Assembly (NCBI RefSeq): GCF_001314225.1
Contig: NZ_CP012697.1
Span: forward strand, 2,542,001-2,606,000
DNA from: Microbacterium sp. No. 7
GTDB lineage: Bacteria; Actinomycetota; Actinomycetes; Actinomycetales; Microbacteriaceae
Length of the DNA stretch: 64,000 nt
Reading direction: 5' to 3'
Shown here: one piece after another, positions 28,105 to 36,719 of the stretch
Layout: every line of letters begins with the position of its first letter
How positions within the stretch are numbered: position 1 is the first letter of the stretch
The notes under the pieces: model-generated
The model's input: the letters and a program-made list of their open reading frames with translations, nothing else
The model's database searches: none
Told to the model about the DNA's origin: nothing
Translations under genes and position numbers: made by a program

Positions 28105-30123
28105 ATGAGGATCGAATCAGCAGTTGTGACCAACTATCGCTGCATCGTCGATAGTGGAGAGTTCGGCGTTGAAGCTGACAAGACGATCCTGGTTGGGATC
28201 AACGAAGCAGGAAAGACAGCGCTGCTGAAGGCGATCCAGCTCGTTAGTCCGACGCCCGACACGCCCAAGATTGACTGGCTTTTTGACGCGCCCGCGCCGA
28301 TGGTTGATGACATCCGTCGCGGGAATCTGGATCGCGAGCGGATGGCCGTTGCGAAGGTCGTCCTGACGCCCGACGCAAATGATGTTGAGGGACTTGGTCT
28401 CGCGAACGACTCTGACATCCGGCTTGAGATGACGGCTTGGCTCAGTGGCAAGCGCACCTACCGCGTTACGGGACTGCAACCTTCGGTCTCGCTCGGAGAC
28501 GTCGATAAGAGCATCGTTCGCCTCACGAGTGCGATGTCGAAGCAGTCGAGCGAAGACGCGAAGGCCGCCGCTCAGGGGCTGACTGCCTGGAGGGCAAGCC
28601 GCGGCCAAAGTGATCCGATCAGTGGCGAAACCGCGGATGAACTTCGCGACCACCTGGATTCGCTATTGCCGCTGTTCGCCGACGGTTCTGCCGCCGAAGG
28701 CTATTGGGATGCGCTGGATTCCGTCGTCAAAGAGGCGAAGGGACAAGACGAGGTTGGCAAGCACCTCCTGTCGAAATTGCCACCGTTCGTCTACTTCTCC
28801 TCTTACTTCTCGGTGCGCCCACGAATCCACCTGAACCGCCTCGCGGAACGGGAGGAATCAGGCGAGATTGACCTGGACTACGATTTCGGCAACCTGCAGT
28901 TGCTGAAGTTTCTCGGATTCACGGCCCGCGAGCTGTCGAATATGGACTCGGAGGCTCCTACAAAGGGCGTCAACTATGACACCGATGTCCAGGAGCAGGA
29001 ACGATACAAGGCTGCTCTTGCCGCGCACGAACGCAGGCTCACAGAACGCAAGCGCGCGCTGCAGACGGCTGGTGCGCGCTTGACGGCTGAGATTCGTCGC
29101 GTATGGAACGATGACTCCCTCACGCTTCGGCTCGATGTCGACGGACAATACCTTCAGACGCTCGTCGAGGATGAACTCGGGATTCCAGTCGAACTCGACC
29201 AACGAAGCGAGGGCTTCCGCTGGCTCGTCTCATTTTTCGTCGTTTTCCATGCGCAGGCAAAGGATGATCTCCGAAACGCAGTCTTGCTACTCGATGAGCC
29301 CGGTCTCAGCCTCCACGCGCTCAAACAGCAAGAGTTCCGCAAGACTGTGTCCGCCCTGGCGGAGGGGAATCAGATCATCTACACGACGCATTCCCCCTTC
29401 ATGGTGGGAGCGGACGAGCTGGATCTCGTTCGGGTGGTCGAGATGGTGGACCGCAAGGTCGGGACGAAAGTCCATACTCGCCTGGCCGTCGACGATCCAA
29501 AGTCGATCTACCCGCTCCAGGCGGCGCTCGGGTACGACCTCGCGCAGAGCATGTTCACTCACCAGCGGAACCTGGTGGTTGAGGGCATCACCGACCTCCT
29601 CATCATCGAGGCACTGAACGCCGCCTTCTCCTCGGACGGCGGACCAGCGCTGGATGGCGACATCGCAATTGTTCCCGCCGGAAGTGCAAGCAAGGTCGTC
29701 TACTACAGCACGATTCTCACCAGCCAGAGCCTCAAAGTGGCGGCTCTTCTGGACTCGGATTCTGCCGGCGATCTGGCCGCCGAACAGGAGGCGCTGTGGC
29801 AACTTCTGAGCACGAAGAGGATCCTCCGAACTGGTGATCACATCAGCGTCGTGCAACATGCCGAAATCGAGGATCTCCTGCGTCAGACACTTGCTCAGAT
29901 TGCTCGAGACGAGCTCGGGTGGGACAGCGTCGAGACCGTGCAGAGCCAGCCCACTCGACCTCTCATGGAGGTTCTCGTCGCCGAGCATCCTGGAGCGTCC
30001 AAGTGGAAGCTGTCTCGCGCCTTCGCAAAGTGGTTGAGCGCGAACGGGACGGCAGCGCTCGATGATTCGGAGCGTGAGGCGTGGCGTTCGCTGTCAACGG
30101 CGGTCAACAAGGCGCTCGCCTAA
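28105..30123 (+). CDS. OLD-family ATP-dependent endonuclease (ATPase plus TOPRIM)
   Basis: This protein has 672 residues with a good ribosome-binding site (GGAAGGAG). The ABC-type ATPase is shown by LVGINEAGKTALLKAIQL (Walker A, about 30), LLLDEPGLSLHALKQQEF (Walker B and D-loop, about 394) and TTHSPFMV (H-loop). The TOPRIM nuclease follows: LVVEGITDLLIIEALN (Glu, about 491) and AALLDSDSAGD (DxD, about 548). OLD nucleases of this layout act in Gabija, Paris and retron defence systems. It lies 68 bases after DUF499 and overlaps the HNH gene (TAATG), so it is part of the same operon. Confidence 0.9.
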   Translation: MRIESAVVTNYRCIVDSGEFGVEADKTILVGINEAGKTALLKAIQLVSPTPDTPKIDWLFDAPAPMVDDIRRGNLDRERMAVAKVVLTPDANDVEGLGLANDSDIRLEMTAWLSGKRTYRVTGLQPSVSLGDVDKSIVRLTSAMSKQSSEDAKAAAQGLTAWRASRGQSDPISGETADELRDHLDSLLPLFADGSAAEGYWDALDSVVKEAKGQDEVGKHLLSKLPPFVYFSSYFSVRPRIHLNRLAEREESGEIDLDYDFGNLQLLKFLGFTARELSNMDSEAPTKGVNYDTDVQEQERYKAALAAHERRLTERKRALQTAGARLTAEIRRVWNDDSLTLRLDVDGQYLQTLVEDELGIPVELDQRSEGFRWLVSFFVVFHAQAKDDLRNAVLLLDEPGLSLHALKQQEFRKTVSALAEGNQIIYTTHSPFMVGADELDLVRVVEMVDRKVGTKVHTRLAVDDPKSIYPLQAALGYDLAQSMFTHQRNLVVEGITDLLIIEALNAAFSSDGGPALDGDIAIVPAGSASKVVYYSTILTSQSLKVAALLDSDSAGDLAAEQEALWQLLSTKRILRTGDHISVVQHAEIEDLLRQTLAQIARDELGWDSVETVQSQPTRPLMEVLVAEHPGASKWKLSRAFAKWLSANGTAALDDSEREAWRSLSTAVNKALA

Positions 30124-30396
30124 TGTCCGACAGTGCGGACGGTTCCGAAGATGATGCGACCGATGGCGCACTCGATCCTGCGGCGGTGCCCATGGGTAGG
30201 CGTGGAAACGTCGGCTTCGATGGACGAGTCTTTCTCACAGATGCGGAGCATCAGACGTACCTGCGCCGACGGCCAGTTCGCTACGTTCGAAAGGTGATCG
30301 CCGCCTCCAATTCGTGCTCTGTCTGCGGCGAAGACGGATCGGCCGAGAATCCGTTGCAGGTGGCGCACATCGTTCCGTTCGGACTCGGTGTCGTGC
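30123..30396 (+). pseudogene. HNH endonuclease of defence locus 2, N-terminal part (split gene)
   Basis: The start overlaps the stop of the OLD gene. SNSCSVCGEDGSAENPLQ and VAHIVPFGLGVV give the CxxC and the first His of an HNH nuclease. At 30396 the frame enters IS407 copy 2. It continues at 43434 with HFKLTPEWLDSPENLRWAHR. Without the insertion and one GTGC the gene is 423 bp, 140 residues, in frame. Both catalytic halves are needed, so the gene is inactive now. Confidence 0.92.
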
Positions 30397-30412
30397 TGGG
30401 CCGCCCCCTTCG

Positions 30413-31225
30413 TTAGGTCCAGGCGATCTGTGAGTCGTCGGTTTCCATTCGATGGGTGCACTCCCGAGCGTAGTCGGCGGGGGCGATATAGCCGAGCGAG
30501 GAGTGCCGGCGGTGATGGTTGTACTCGTTCTTCCAGTCGCCGATCACGACCTGGGCGTGCAGGAGTGAGTAGAAGCTGTTGATGTTGAGGCACTCGTCGC
30601 GGATCCGGCTGTTGAACGACTCGACGTACCCGTTGCGCCACGGAGAGCCGGGCGGGATGTAGGACAGCCCGGTGCGGGTGCCGGCCCAGTCGGCCATCGC
30701 TTCGCTGATGAACTCCGGTCCGTTGTCCGATCTGAGCACAGCCGGGGCGCCGCGCACGGCGACGAGGTCCTCGAGGTGGGCGGTGAGGCGGTCGGCGGTG
30801 ATCGACCGTTCGGTGAGCCCGCCGATGCACTCACGGGTGTGCTCGTCGACGATCGAGCAGATCTTGATCGGGCGGCCCTGCTCGTCCGCGTCGAACTGGA
30901 AGTCGACGGCCCACACCACGTTCGGTGCGTCTGCTGTAGGCGGGCCGACGGTGGAGGACCCGACGCGTTTGCGGCGACGGCGTTGCGGGACCCGGAGCCC
31001 TTCGTCGCGCCAGAGGCGTTGGATCTTCTTGTGGTTCACGGCCCAGCCCTCGGCGCGGGCGTCGTGGTACGCGCGTCGGTACCCGTAGCGGGGGTGGCTC
31101 TTCGCCCAGGCGCGCAGCCAGTCCCTGAGCGCCCGGTCCGGGTCCGCGACGGTGTCGCCCTTGCGCGGGCGCCGGTAGGCGGAGCGTGAGAGCCCGACCA
31201 GACGGCACGCCATCCGTTCGCTCAC
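30413..31225 (-). CDS. IS407-group OrfB transposase (copy 2)
   Basis: Its 270 residues are identical to the transposase of copies 1 and 3, with all three catalytic acidic residues. The frame is whole, but the element lacks its 5' end and the orfA start. It probably cannot move alone, though it could respond to the other copies. Confidence 0.92.
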   Translation of the reverse strand: MSERMACRLVGLSRSAYRRPRKGDTVADPDRALRDWLRAWAKSHPRYGYRRAYHDARAEGWAVNHKKIQRLWRDEGLRVPQRRRRKRVGSSTVGPPTADAPNVVWAVDFQFDADEQGRPIKICSIVDEHTRECIGGLTERSITADRLTAHLEDLVAVRGAPAVLRSDNGPEFISEAMADWAGTRTGLSYIPPGSPWRNGYVESFNSRIRDECLNINSFYSLLHAQVVIGDWKNEYNHHRRHSSLGYIAPADYARECTHRMETDDSQIAWT

Positions 31226-31275
31226 CTGCAGCTTGCGCTTGAGGTGAGCGACGGCGGCGCGGCGTCTGTCCGGGC

Positions 31276-31494
31276 TTAGAAGTTTCCCTCAGCCAGCTCC
31301 TTGAGCGCCGCCTTCTCCAGCTCCGCCTCCGCGAGCAGCCGCTTCAAGGTTGCGTTCTGCTTCTCGAGCTCCTTGAGCCGTTTCGCGTCGTCGGCCTTGA
31401 GCCCGCCGTACTGGTTCCGCCACCGGTAATACGTCTGCTCGGAGACTCCGAGGTCCCGGCACACCGCCGCGATGTCGGCGCCGTCGGCGAGCAT
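31276..31494 (-). pseudogene. IS407-group orfA, 5'-truncated (copy 2)
   Basis: Keeps the last 72 of 94 residues, from MLADGADIAAV through the coiled coil. The first 22 codons and the leader are replaced by unrelated sequence at 31495. Confidence 0.92.
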
Positions 31495-32402
31495 ACCGAG
31501 TAGGCGGCGTCGCAGCCCTCGACCCTCATGCGCGCACAGACAAGGGTGTCCGCCGAACCTCGGCCGAGACGGTCGCTTTCGTCGAGCGGTTGGCGCTCAC
31601 TCGGCCACGGCCCAGTGTCGCCACGCTGCATCGTCTTGCCATCGCGGATGCGCAAGCGCACGAGCTGCCGTCACCGACCTATGCGACCGTACGGCAAATT
31701 GTCCAAGCACTCGATCCTGCCCTTGTCACCCTGGCACTTGAAGGGCCGGTCTCGTATCGGGACAAGCACGAGCTCGTCTTCCGCCGCCGCGCGGGACAGC
31801 CCAACCAAACCTGGCAATCCGATCACACCGAACTCGACATCCTCATCGTCGGCGCCGACGGAAAACCCGACCGCCCCTGGCTGACCACGGTGATGGACGA
31901 CTACTCCCGCGCCATCTGCGGATACATGGTCTTCACCGGCGCCCCCTCAGCCATCAACACTGCCCTCGCTCTTCGGCAGGCGATCTGGCGAAAGACAGAC
32001 CCAGCGTGGGCGATGTGCGGCATCCCCGACATCCTGCACGTCGATCACGGCTCCGACTTCATCAGCCACCACCTCGAGCGGACCGCTCTCGCCCTGCACA
32101 CCCGGATCATCCACTCGACCGTCGGTCGACCCCAAGGGCGAGGAAAGATCGAGAGGTTCTTCGGCACCATCAACACCGAACTCCTGGCCACGCTACCCGG
32201 CCACCTCGGACCCGGCAGCCGGACACCAACGCCTGTCCTCGACCTCGCAGGGCTCGATCGTGCGATCGGCGAATTCATCGGCACCTACAACGACCGGACC
32301 CACAGCGAGTTAGGGACCTCGCCGCGGAACGCATGGGTCGCCGACGGGTGGCTGCCCCGTATGCCCGACAGCCTTCAAGAACTCGACGGGCTGCTCGCCT
32401 CG
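31495..32402 (+). pseudogene. TnsB/Mu-type DDE transposase fragment
   Basis: One frame (31590-32429, open further upstream) encodes an rve-type catalytic core: TWQSDHTELDILIV (first Asp), WLTTVMDDYSRAICGYM, ILHVDHGSDFISHHL (second Asp) and GRPQGRGKIERFFGTINTEL (Glu). This combination, including DHTELDI and GKIERFFG, is that of Tn7 TnsB, Tn5053 TniA and Mu-like transposases. The N-terminal DNA-binding part and the C-terminus are missing. At about 32400 the sequence switches to a transporter gene in another frame. Confidence 0.8.
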
Positions 32403-32818
32403 TCGTCGCCCTCGCGGTCGTTGTCTTGATCGACGGCGCCATCATCGGCATCGCCTTGTCCGCCGGCGGGGCGGCAGCCCTCTTGATCGCGATCGCGCTG
32501 TCGATCGAGCTTCTGTTCGTCGCCGCCTCCACAGCGGGATCCGCGCGCGCGGGCGGCGGCTCCCTCGGCACCGCGATCGGTGTCGGCGCCTTCGTTGCGG
32601 TCATGATGCCTATCGGCGCGGTGCTCGGCGCTGTCGTCTTCGCCGGTGTCTCAGCCCCCGTGCTGATCGCAGGCCTCGGCTTTGGTGCCGCCGCCCTGCT
32701 TTTCACCGCCGTCGCAGAGCTGTTGGTCGAAGCCTACGAAATCAAAGAGAGCACCGGCACCATCGCGATGGCAGCCGGCGGCTTCCTGCTATTTCTCATC
32801 CTCATGATGCTGATGTGA
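32395..32818 (+). pseudogene. C-terminal fragment of a ZIP-type metal transporter
   Basis: The frame joined to the transposase fragment encodes four hydrophobic segments: VVALAVVVLIDGAIIGIALS, AALLIAIALSIELLFVAAST, FVAVMMPIGAVLGAVVFAG and IAMAAGGFLLFLILMMLM. ELLVEAYEIKES precedes the last one. The pattern and the EA(H/Y)E-type motif fit the end of ZIP-family metal transporters. No start codon or N-terminal half is present. It was fused to transposon debris by a rearrangement. Substrate unknown. Confidence 0.6.
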
Positions 32819-32902
32819 CCATGCTTACGCACCCGAGGACGGGGCAAGCCGCATACGGGCCCGGTCGCACGCCACCTTTAGCCAAGCCATGGCGATACCG
32901 GT

Positions 32903-33586
32903 CTATCGAGGTGTGGCTACGCGTTCGAGCCCATCAATGTCGAGAATCGTGACATCACGACGCCCGTGGAGTTCGATGACACCGGAGGCGGAGAGCGCGG
33001 CAAGGCGTCGGCTCAGAGTTTCTGGCGTGGTGCCCAGATAGGAGGCGATTTCGTACTTCGCCAACGGCAGCCACACTGTGGGCACGCCATCTCGGATGCT
33101 GCCGGGCAGATCCAGCAAGTAGGCCGCGATGCGGGCACTGACATCGCTGGAGGTGATGGCGGCCAGCAATCGCTCGACGGAGGCGAGCCTGTCGGACAGA
33201 GTCCGCAGCATCCGCAGACCGACATCAGGGTAGTCGCGCAGCAGGGCCGAGAGGTCGGTGTGGTCGAAGACGCACATCCGGCTGTCTTCCAGCGCGACGA
33301 CGAGGTCATTGGGCAGGTGGCCGGTCAGGAAGGCCCGTTCGCCCACGACATCACCGTCGGTCACCGTGCGCAGGATTTGTTCCTGGCCATTGGCCGCCGC
33401 ATGGCTGACCTTGAGCTGTCCGCTGTGCATCACCAACAGACGCGACACCGACTGTCCTGGCGAATAGACCGTCTCTCCCTTGGCAACATGCACCGGGCGG
33501 ACGAACTCCGCGACCCGCAACTGCTCCTCGCGGGTGAGTCCTTGGAAGATCGGCACGCGGCTGACGCACAAATCATCCACAGGCAT
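32903..33586 (-). CDS. Crp/Fnr-family transcription regulator
   Basis: This protein has 227 residues: an N-terminal cyclic-nucleotide-binding-like beta roll (about 20-120), a dimer helix (LRMLRTLSDRLASVERLLAA) and a C-terminal winged helix (LPLAKYEIASYLGTTPETLSRRLAAL). Only one Cys occurs near the N-terminus, so an FNR-type iron-sulfur cluster is unlikely. The gene diverges from the HMA/P-type ATPase operon, and a TGATCTATGTCA site lies between them. It probably controls that operon in response to metal, redox or nitric oxide. The signal cannot be read from sequence. Confidence 0.88.
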   Translation of the reverse strand: MPVDDLCVSRVPIFQGLTREEQLRVAEFVRPVHVAKGETVYSPGQSVSRLLVMHSGQLKVSHAAANGQEQILRTVTDGDVVGERAFLTGHLPNDLVVALEDSRMCVFDHTDLSALLRDYPDVGLRMLRTLSDRLASVERLLAAITSSDVSARIAAYLLDLPGSIRDGVPTVWLPLAKYEIASYLGTTPETLSRRLAALSASGVIELHGRRDVTILDIDGLERVATPR

Positions 33587-33630
33587 GTGGCAAGTCTACC
33601 GGAGTCGGCATCGGCGCCGCGGGACCGGAC

Positions 33631-33657
33631 AGCGGCAGCGGCAGCGGCAGCGGCAGC
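33631..33657. repeat. Short tandem repeat (AGCGGC, about 4.5 units)
   Basis: A hexanucleotide array in the space upstream of the Crp/Fnr gene. Slippage here could change promoter spacing, but no coding frame is affected. Confidence 0.6.
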
Positions 33658-33687
33658 GACGCCTCGGTAGCAGGCGCGCACCGAACA

Positions 33688-33699
33688 TGATCTATGTCA
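33688..33699. promoter_or_regulatory. Crp/Fnr-type binding site TGATCTATGTCA
   Basis: A TGA-N6-TCA dyad, extended as GAT-N4-GTC, the usual core of FNR/DNR boxes. It lies about 70 bases before the HMA-domain gene and about 100 bases before the divergent regulator, as expected for the regulator's own site. Confidence 0.6.
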
Positions 33700-33768
33700 A
33701 GGAGTTCCGGGCGCCGCAAACCTATCGTGAAGGTACCAATAAGGAACACATCACGAAAGGGGTCCACA

Positions 33769-34014
33769 ATGGCCACCTCCACCTCCACCCCCACCACCAC
33801 TCACACCGTCCTGAGAGCGGAGGGATTCTCCTGCCCGTCGTGCGTGGCGAAGATCGAGAAGCAGGTCGGGCGACTCAAGGGTGTCGAGAACGTGAAGGTC
33901 CACTTCGCCTCCGCCCGCATCGAGGTCGACCATGACGCCGAGCGCATCTCCGTGGATGACCTCGTCGCCGCTATCGCCAAAGCCGGCTACAGGGCCGCAC
34001 CGTCTGCCTTCTGA
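33769..34014 (+). CDS. HMA-domain heavy-metal-binding protein (CopZ-like)
   Basis: This 81-residue protein is a single HMA fold. GFSCPSCVAKIEKQVGRLKG carries the CxxC metal site, and the rest shows the usual beta-alpha-beta-beta-alpha-beta pattern ending YRAAPSAF. It lies directly before the P-type ATPase, which lacks its own N-terminal HMA domain, so it may be the detached metal-binding domain or chaperone of that pump. I chose ATG 33769 because it begins the conserved fold after a short Ser/Thr-rich lead and GAAAGG lies upstream. Confidence 0.88.
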   Translation: MATSTSTPTTTHTVLRAEGFSCPSCVAKIEKQVGRLKGVENVKVHFASARIEVDHDAERISVDDLVAAIAKAGYRAAPSAF

Positions 34015-34108
34015 GGCCAACGGCCCCCGCGGGCCGCCTGCGGACATCCTTCCGACATTCCACTCTGCCGGTCTGCTGGCACGAGACCCAGAAAGGTCGT
34101 ACCCGAAA

Positions 34109-36112
34109 GTGAACAGGCTCCAAAAATGGGTCTATGGGAACTGGTCAGTCCCCGTCGTGTCCGGCGTGCTCATCATCATCTCCTTCGCCATCCAGTGGCT
34201 GGCCGGGGGTGTCGCCAACCTCACCGTCAGCCCCCAGTGGTGGCTCGACGCCGGGGCCCACGCCACCCACGCCAGCGCGGCTTTCACCCTCGGGGATGTC
34301 TTCATGATCGCCGCGGCCGTGGTTGCCGGCTACGGGATCGTGGTGAAGGCGGTGCGCGCGCTGATCGCCAAGGTCGTCGGCATCGACCTGCTCGTGTCGG
34401 TTGCGGCTATCGGTGCGGTCATCATCGGCAACTTCTGGGAGGCCGCGGCGGTCACGTTCCTGTTCGCGATCGGCCACGCGCTGGAAGCTGCGACCCTGAA
34501 CAAGACCCGCTCGGCACTGGCCGAACTCGTCGCCGTCGCCCCGGATTCCGCGATCGTTGTGCGCGATGGCGAGCAACAGGAGATCCCTGCCGGGCAAGTG
34601 AGAATGGGCGAGATCGTCCTGGTCAAGAACGGTGCGAAGGTCCCCGTGGACGGCCAGGTCGTCTCCGGCACCGGTGCCATCGACGAGGCCTCCATCACCG
34701 GCGAGTCCATCCCGGTGGAGAAAACTAAAGGCGGGCAGGTCTTCGCCGGCACCGTCTCCCGCGGCGGCTTCCTACAGGTCCTGGCCACTGGCATCGGCGC
34801 AGATACCACCTTGGCCCGCATCATCCACCGTGTGGAAGAGGCTCAGGACGCCAAGGCCAAGACCCAGGCCTTCATCGACCGGTTCTCCACGTGGTACACC
34901 CCCGCCGTCATGGTCCTGGCCCTGGTGGCCGGACTTATCAGCGGAGACGTGGTGCTGGCCCTGACCCTGTTGGTCATCGGCTGCCCGGGCGCCCTGGTGA
35001 TCTCCATCCCGGTCGCCATCGTGGCGGGCATCGGCCGCGCCGCGCGCAACGGCATCCTCATCAAGGGCGGCGAGTTCCTGGAGACCTCCGCGAAGATCAC
35101 GGCGGTCGCCGTGGACAAGACCGGCACCCTCACCGAGGGCAAACCGCAGCTGACCGACGTCATCATCCTGGATTCCACGCTCGACCGTACGGAGGTGTTG
35201 CGCTGGGCCGCGGCAGCTGAGGCCGGCTCCGAACACCCACTGGCCCGCCCCATCCTGGAGACCGCCCGCGAGGAGGGCGTTGCCCCGCAGGGCATCCCCG
35301 GCGCCGTCACCCCGGTCCCCGGCAAGGGCATCGTGGCGAACGTCAATGGCCGCCAGGTGCTGATCGGCAACCCGCCGCTACTGGAGCAGTACGGCATTGC
35401 CTCGGGCATCGCCGAGGCTGCGCAGGCCGCCCAGGACCTGGCCGCCGCCGGGAAAACACCTATGATCGTCGCTGTTGACGGGAGGGTGATCGGCGTCGTC
35501 GCCGTCGCGGACCAGATCCGCCAGGACGCACCGGAGATGGTCGCGCGACTGCACCGGGCCGGCGTCGAGAAGGTCGTCATGCTCACCGGTGACACCCGAC
35601 TGGTGGCCGAGGCCGTCGGCAAAGCCACCGGGATCGACGAGATCCACGCCTCCCTGCTCCCTGAGGACAAGCTGGACGCTGTCACCGAGCTACAGCGCCA
35701 GGGCCACACGATCGCGATGGTCGGTGACGGCGTCAATGACGCTCCGGCTCTCGCCACCGCGAACATCGGCGTGGCGATGGGTGCGGCAGGCTCGGCCGTG
35801 GCCGTGGAGACCGCGGACATCGCCCTGATGGGCGACAACCTGCTCAAGCTGCCCGAGGCCATCGGCCTGGCCAAGCGAACCGTGAACGTGATGAAGCAGA
35901 ACATCGCGATCGCCCTGATCACCGTGGTGCTGCTACTGGCCGGAGTCTTCGCCGGCGGAGTGACCATGTCGATCGGCATGCTCGTCCACGAAGCCTCCGT
36001 GCTCGTGGTGATCGCCAACGCGATGCGGCTGCTGCGAAACACCCGAGACTCCACGACGATGCCAAAGAGTGAACGCACCATCGGGACAGCTGCGGAGCAG
36101 GTGGCCGCCTGA
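34109..36112 (+). CDS. P1B-type metal-translocating ATPase with CPG motif
   Basis: This membrane pump has 667 residues. The start GTG 34109 follows AGAAAGG. There are eight likely membrane segments, two at the N-terminus before the usual four. Key motifs are SITGESIPVEK (actuator), DKTGTLTEG (phosphorylation Asp), GSEHPLAR (HP locus) and MVGDGVNDAPAL (hinge). The membrane metal motif reads GCPGALVISIP, CPG where CPC, CPH or SPC is usual. The position after an HMA gene suggests zinc, cadmium or another soft metal, but the altered motif leaves the substrate open. It forms an operon with the HMA gene and perhaps the cupin. Confidence 0.88.
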   Translation: MNRLQKWVYGNWSVPVVSGVLIIISFAIQWLAGGVANLTVSPQWWLDAGAHATHASAAFTLGDVFMIAAAVVAGYGIVVKAVRALIAKVVGIDLLVSVAAIGAVIIGNFWEAAAVTFLFAIGHALEAATLNKTRSALAELVAVAPDSAIVVRDGEQQEIPAGQVRMGEIVLVKNGAKVPVDGQVVSGTGAIDEASITGESIPVEKTKGGQVFAGTVSRGGFLQVLATGIGADTTLARIIHRVEEAQDAKAKTQAFIDRFSTWYTPAVMVLALVAGLISGDVVLALTLLVIGCPGALVISIPVAIVAGIGRAARNGILIKGGEFLETSAKITAVAVDKTGTLTEGKPQLTDVIILDSTLDRTEVLRWAAAAEAGSEHPLARPILETAREEGVAPQGIPGAVTPVPGKGIVANVNGRQVLIGNPPLLEQYGIASGIAEAAQAAQDLAAAGKTPMIVAVDGRVIGVVAVADQIRQDAPEMVARLHRAGVEKVVMLTGDTRLVAEAVGKATGIDEIHASLLPEDKLDAVTELQRQGHTIAMVGDGVNDAPALATANIGVAMGAAGSAVAVETADIALMGDNLLKLPEAIGLAKRTVNVMKQNIAIALITVVLLLAGVFAGGVTMSIGMLVHEASVLVVIANAMRLLRNTRDSTTMPKSERTIGTAAEQVAA

Positions 36113-36217
36113 CGCCCATCCCGGGGCAATGGACCCACCCCGGACACCGGGCACCTCCAAGACTCAAAACAACGACGCGAACACCAAAATCAACACACGA
36201 AACAGAGGAGACCGACC

Positions 36218-36643
36218 ATGAGCGAAAAGAACTTCACCCTTGGCGACAACGTCGAGCATTTCACCATCGAGGACGTGGCCAGGGACAATCCTGACTTCCG
36301 GAAGGTGCTGTGGACCGGAGAACACACCCAGATCGTGGTGATGACCATTCCGCCCGGTGGCGAGATCGGAGACGAGGTCCACGAACACACCGATCAGATC
36401 CTGACCTTCGTCTCCGGAACCGGCGAAGCCGACCTCAATGGCCACACCCACCCCATCGATGCCGGTGACCAGTGCGCGGTACCCGCCGGTGCCCAGCACA
36501 ACTTCCGCAACACCGGCGACGAGCCGCTGGTGCTGTACACCATCTACAGCCCACCCGAGCACGCTACCGGCGCCGTATTCGCCACCCGGGAAGAGGCTGA
36601 CGCCGCCGAAGCCGCCGGTGAGGACGAACCGCCCCGGTCCTGA
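36218..36643 (+). CDS. Cupin-domain protein
   Basis: This 141-residue single-domain cupin has a ribosome-binding site (AGAGGAG) before ATG 36218. Motif 1 is EVHEHTDQILTFVSGTGEAD and motif 2 is VPAGAQHNFRNTGDEPL; the His residues form the metal site. Small cupins of this kind are common next to metal or redox stress genes. The acidic C-terminal tail (EEADAAEAAGEDEPP) is unstructured. Function unknown; it follows the ATPase by 105 bases. Confidence 0.85.
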   Translation: MSEKNFTLGDNVEHFTIEDVARDNPDFRKVLWTGEHTQIVVMTIPPGGEIGDEVHEHTDQILTFVSGTGEADLNGHTHPIDAGDQCAVPAGAQHNFRNTGDEPLVLYTIYSPPEHATGAVFATREEADAAEAAGEDEPPRS

Positions 36644-36719
36644 CCGCCACCGCCACGAAAGACCCACCCGGGACGTCGACGACGCGCCACCCAGTCCAGA
36701 TCAGAAGGAGATTCGATTC

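Larger units (their letters stand above)
30397..31494 (-). mobile_element. IS407-group copy 2, truncated at its 5' end
   Basis: Same sequence as copy 1 on the opposite strand. The 3' terminal repeat (TGGGCCGCCCCCTTCGTT) is intact and abuts the HNH gene. Identity to the other copies stops at GCAT (31494), inside orfA, so the 5' end and about 150 bp are gone. Confidence 0.95.

Noticed and set aside
34843..36147. 434-residue minus-strand frame opposite the P-type ATPase, and similar frames opposite copB (38823-39714)
   Set aside because: Ser/Ala/Thr-rich shadows of conserved ATPase coding; no motif and no ribosome-binding site.
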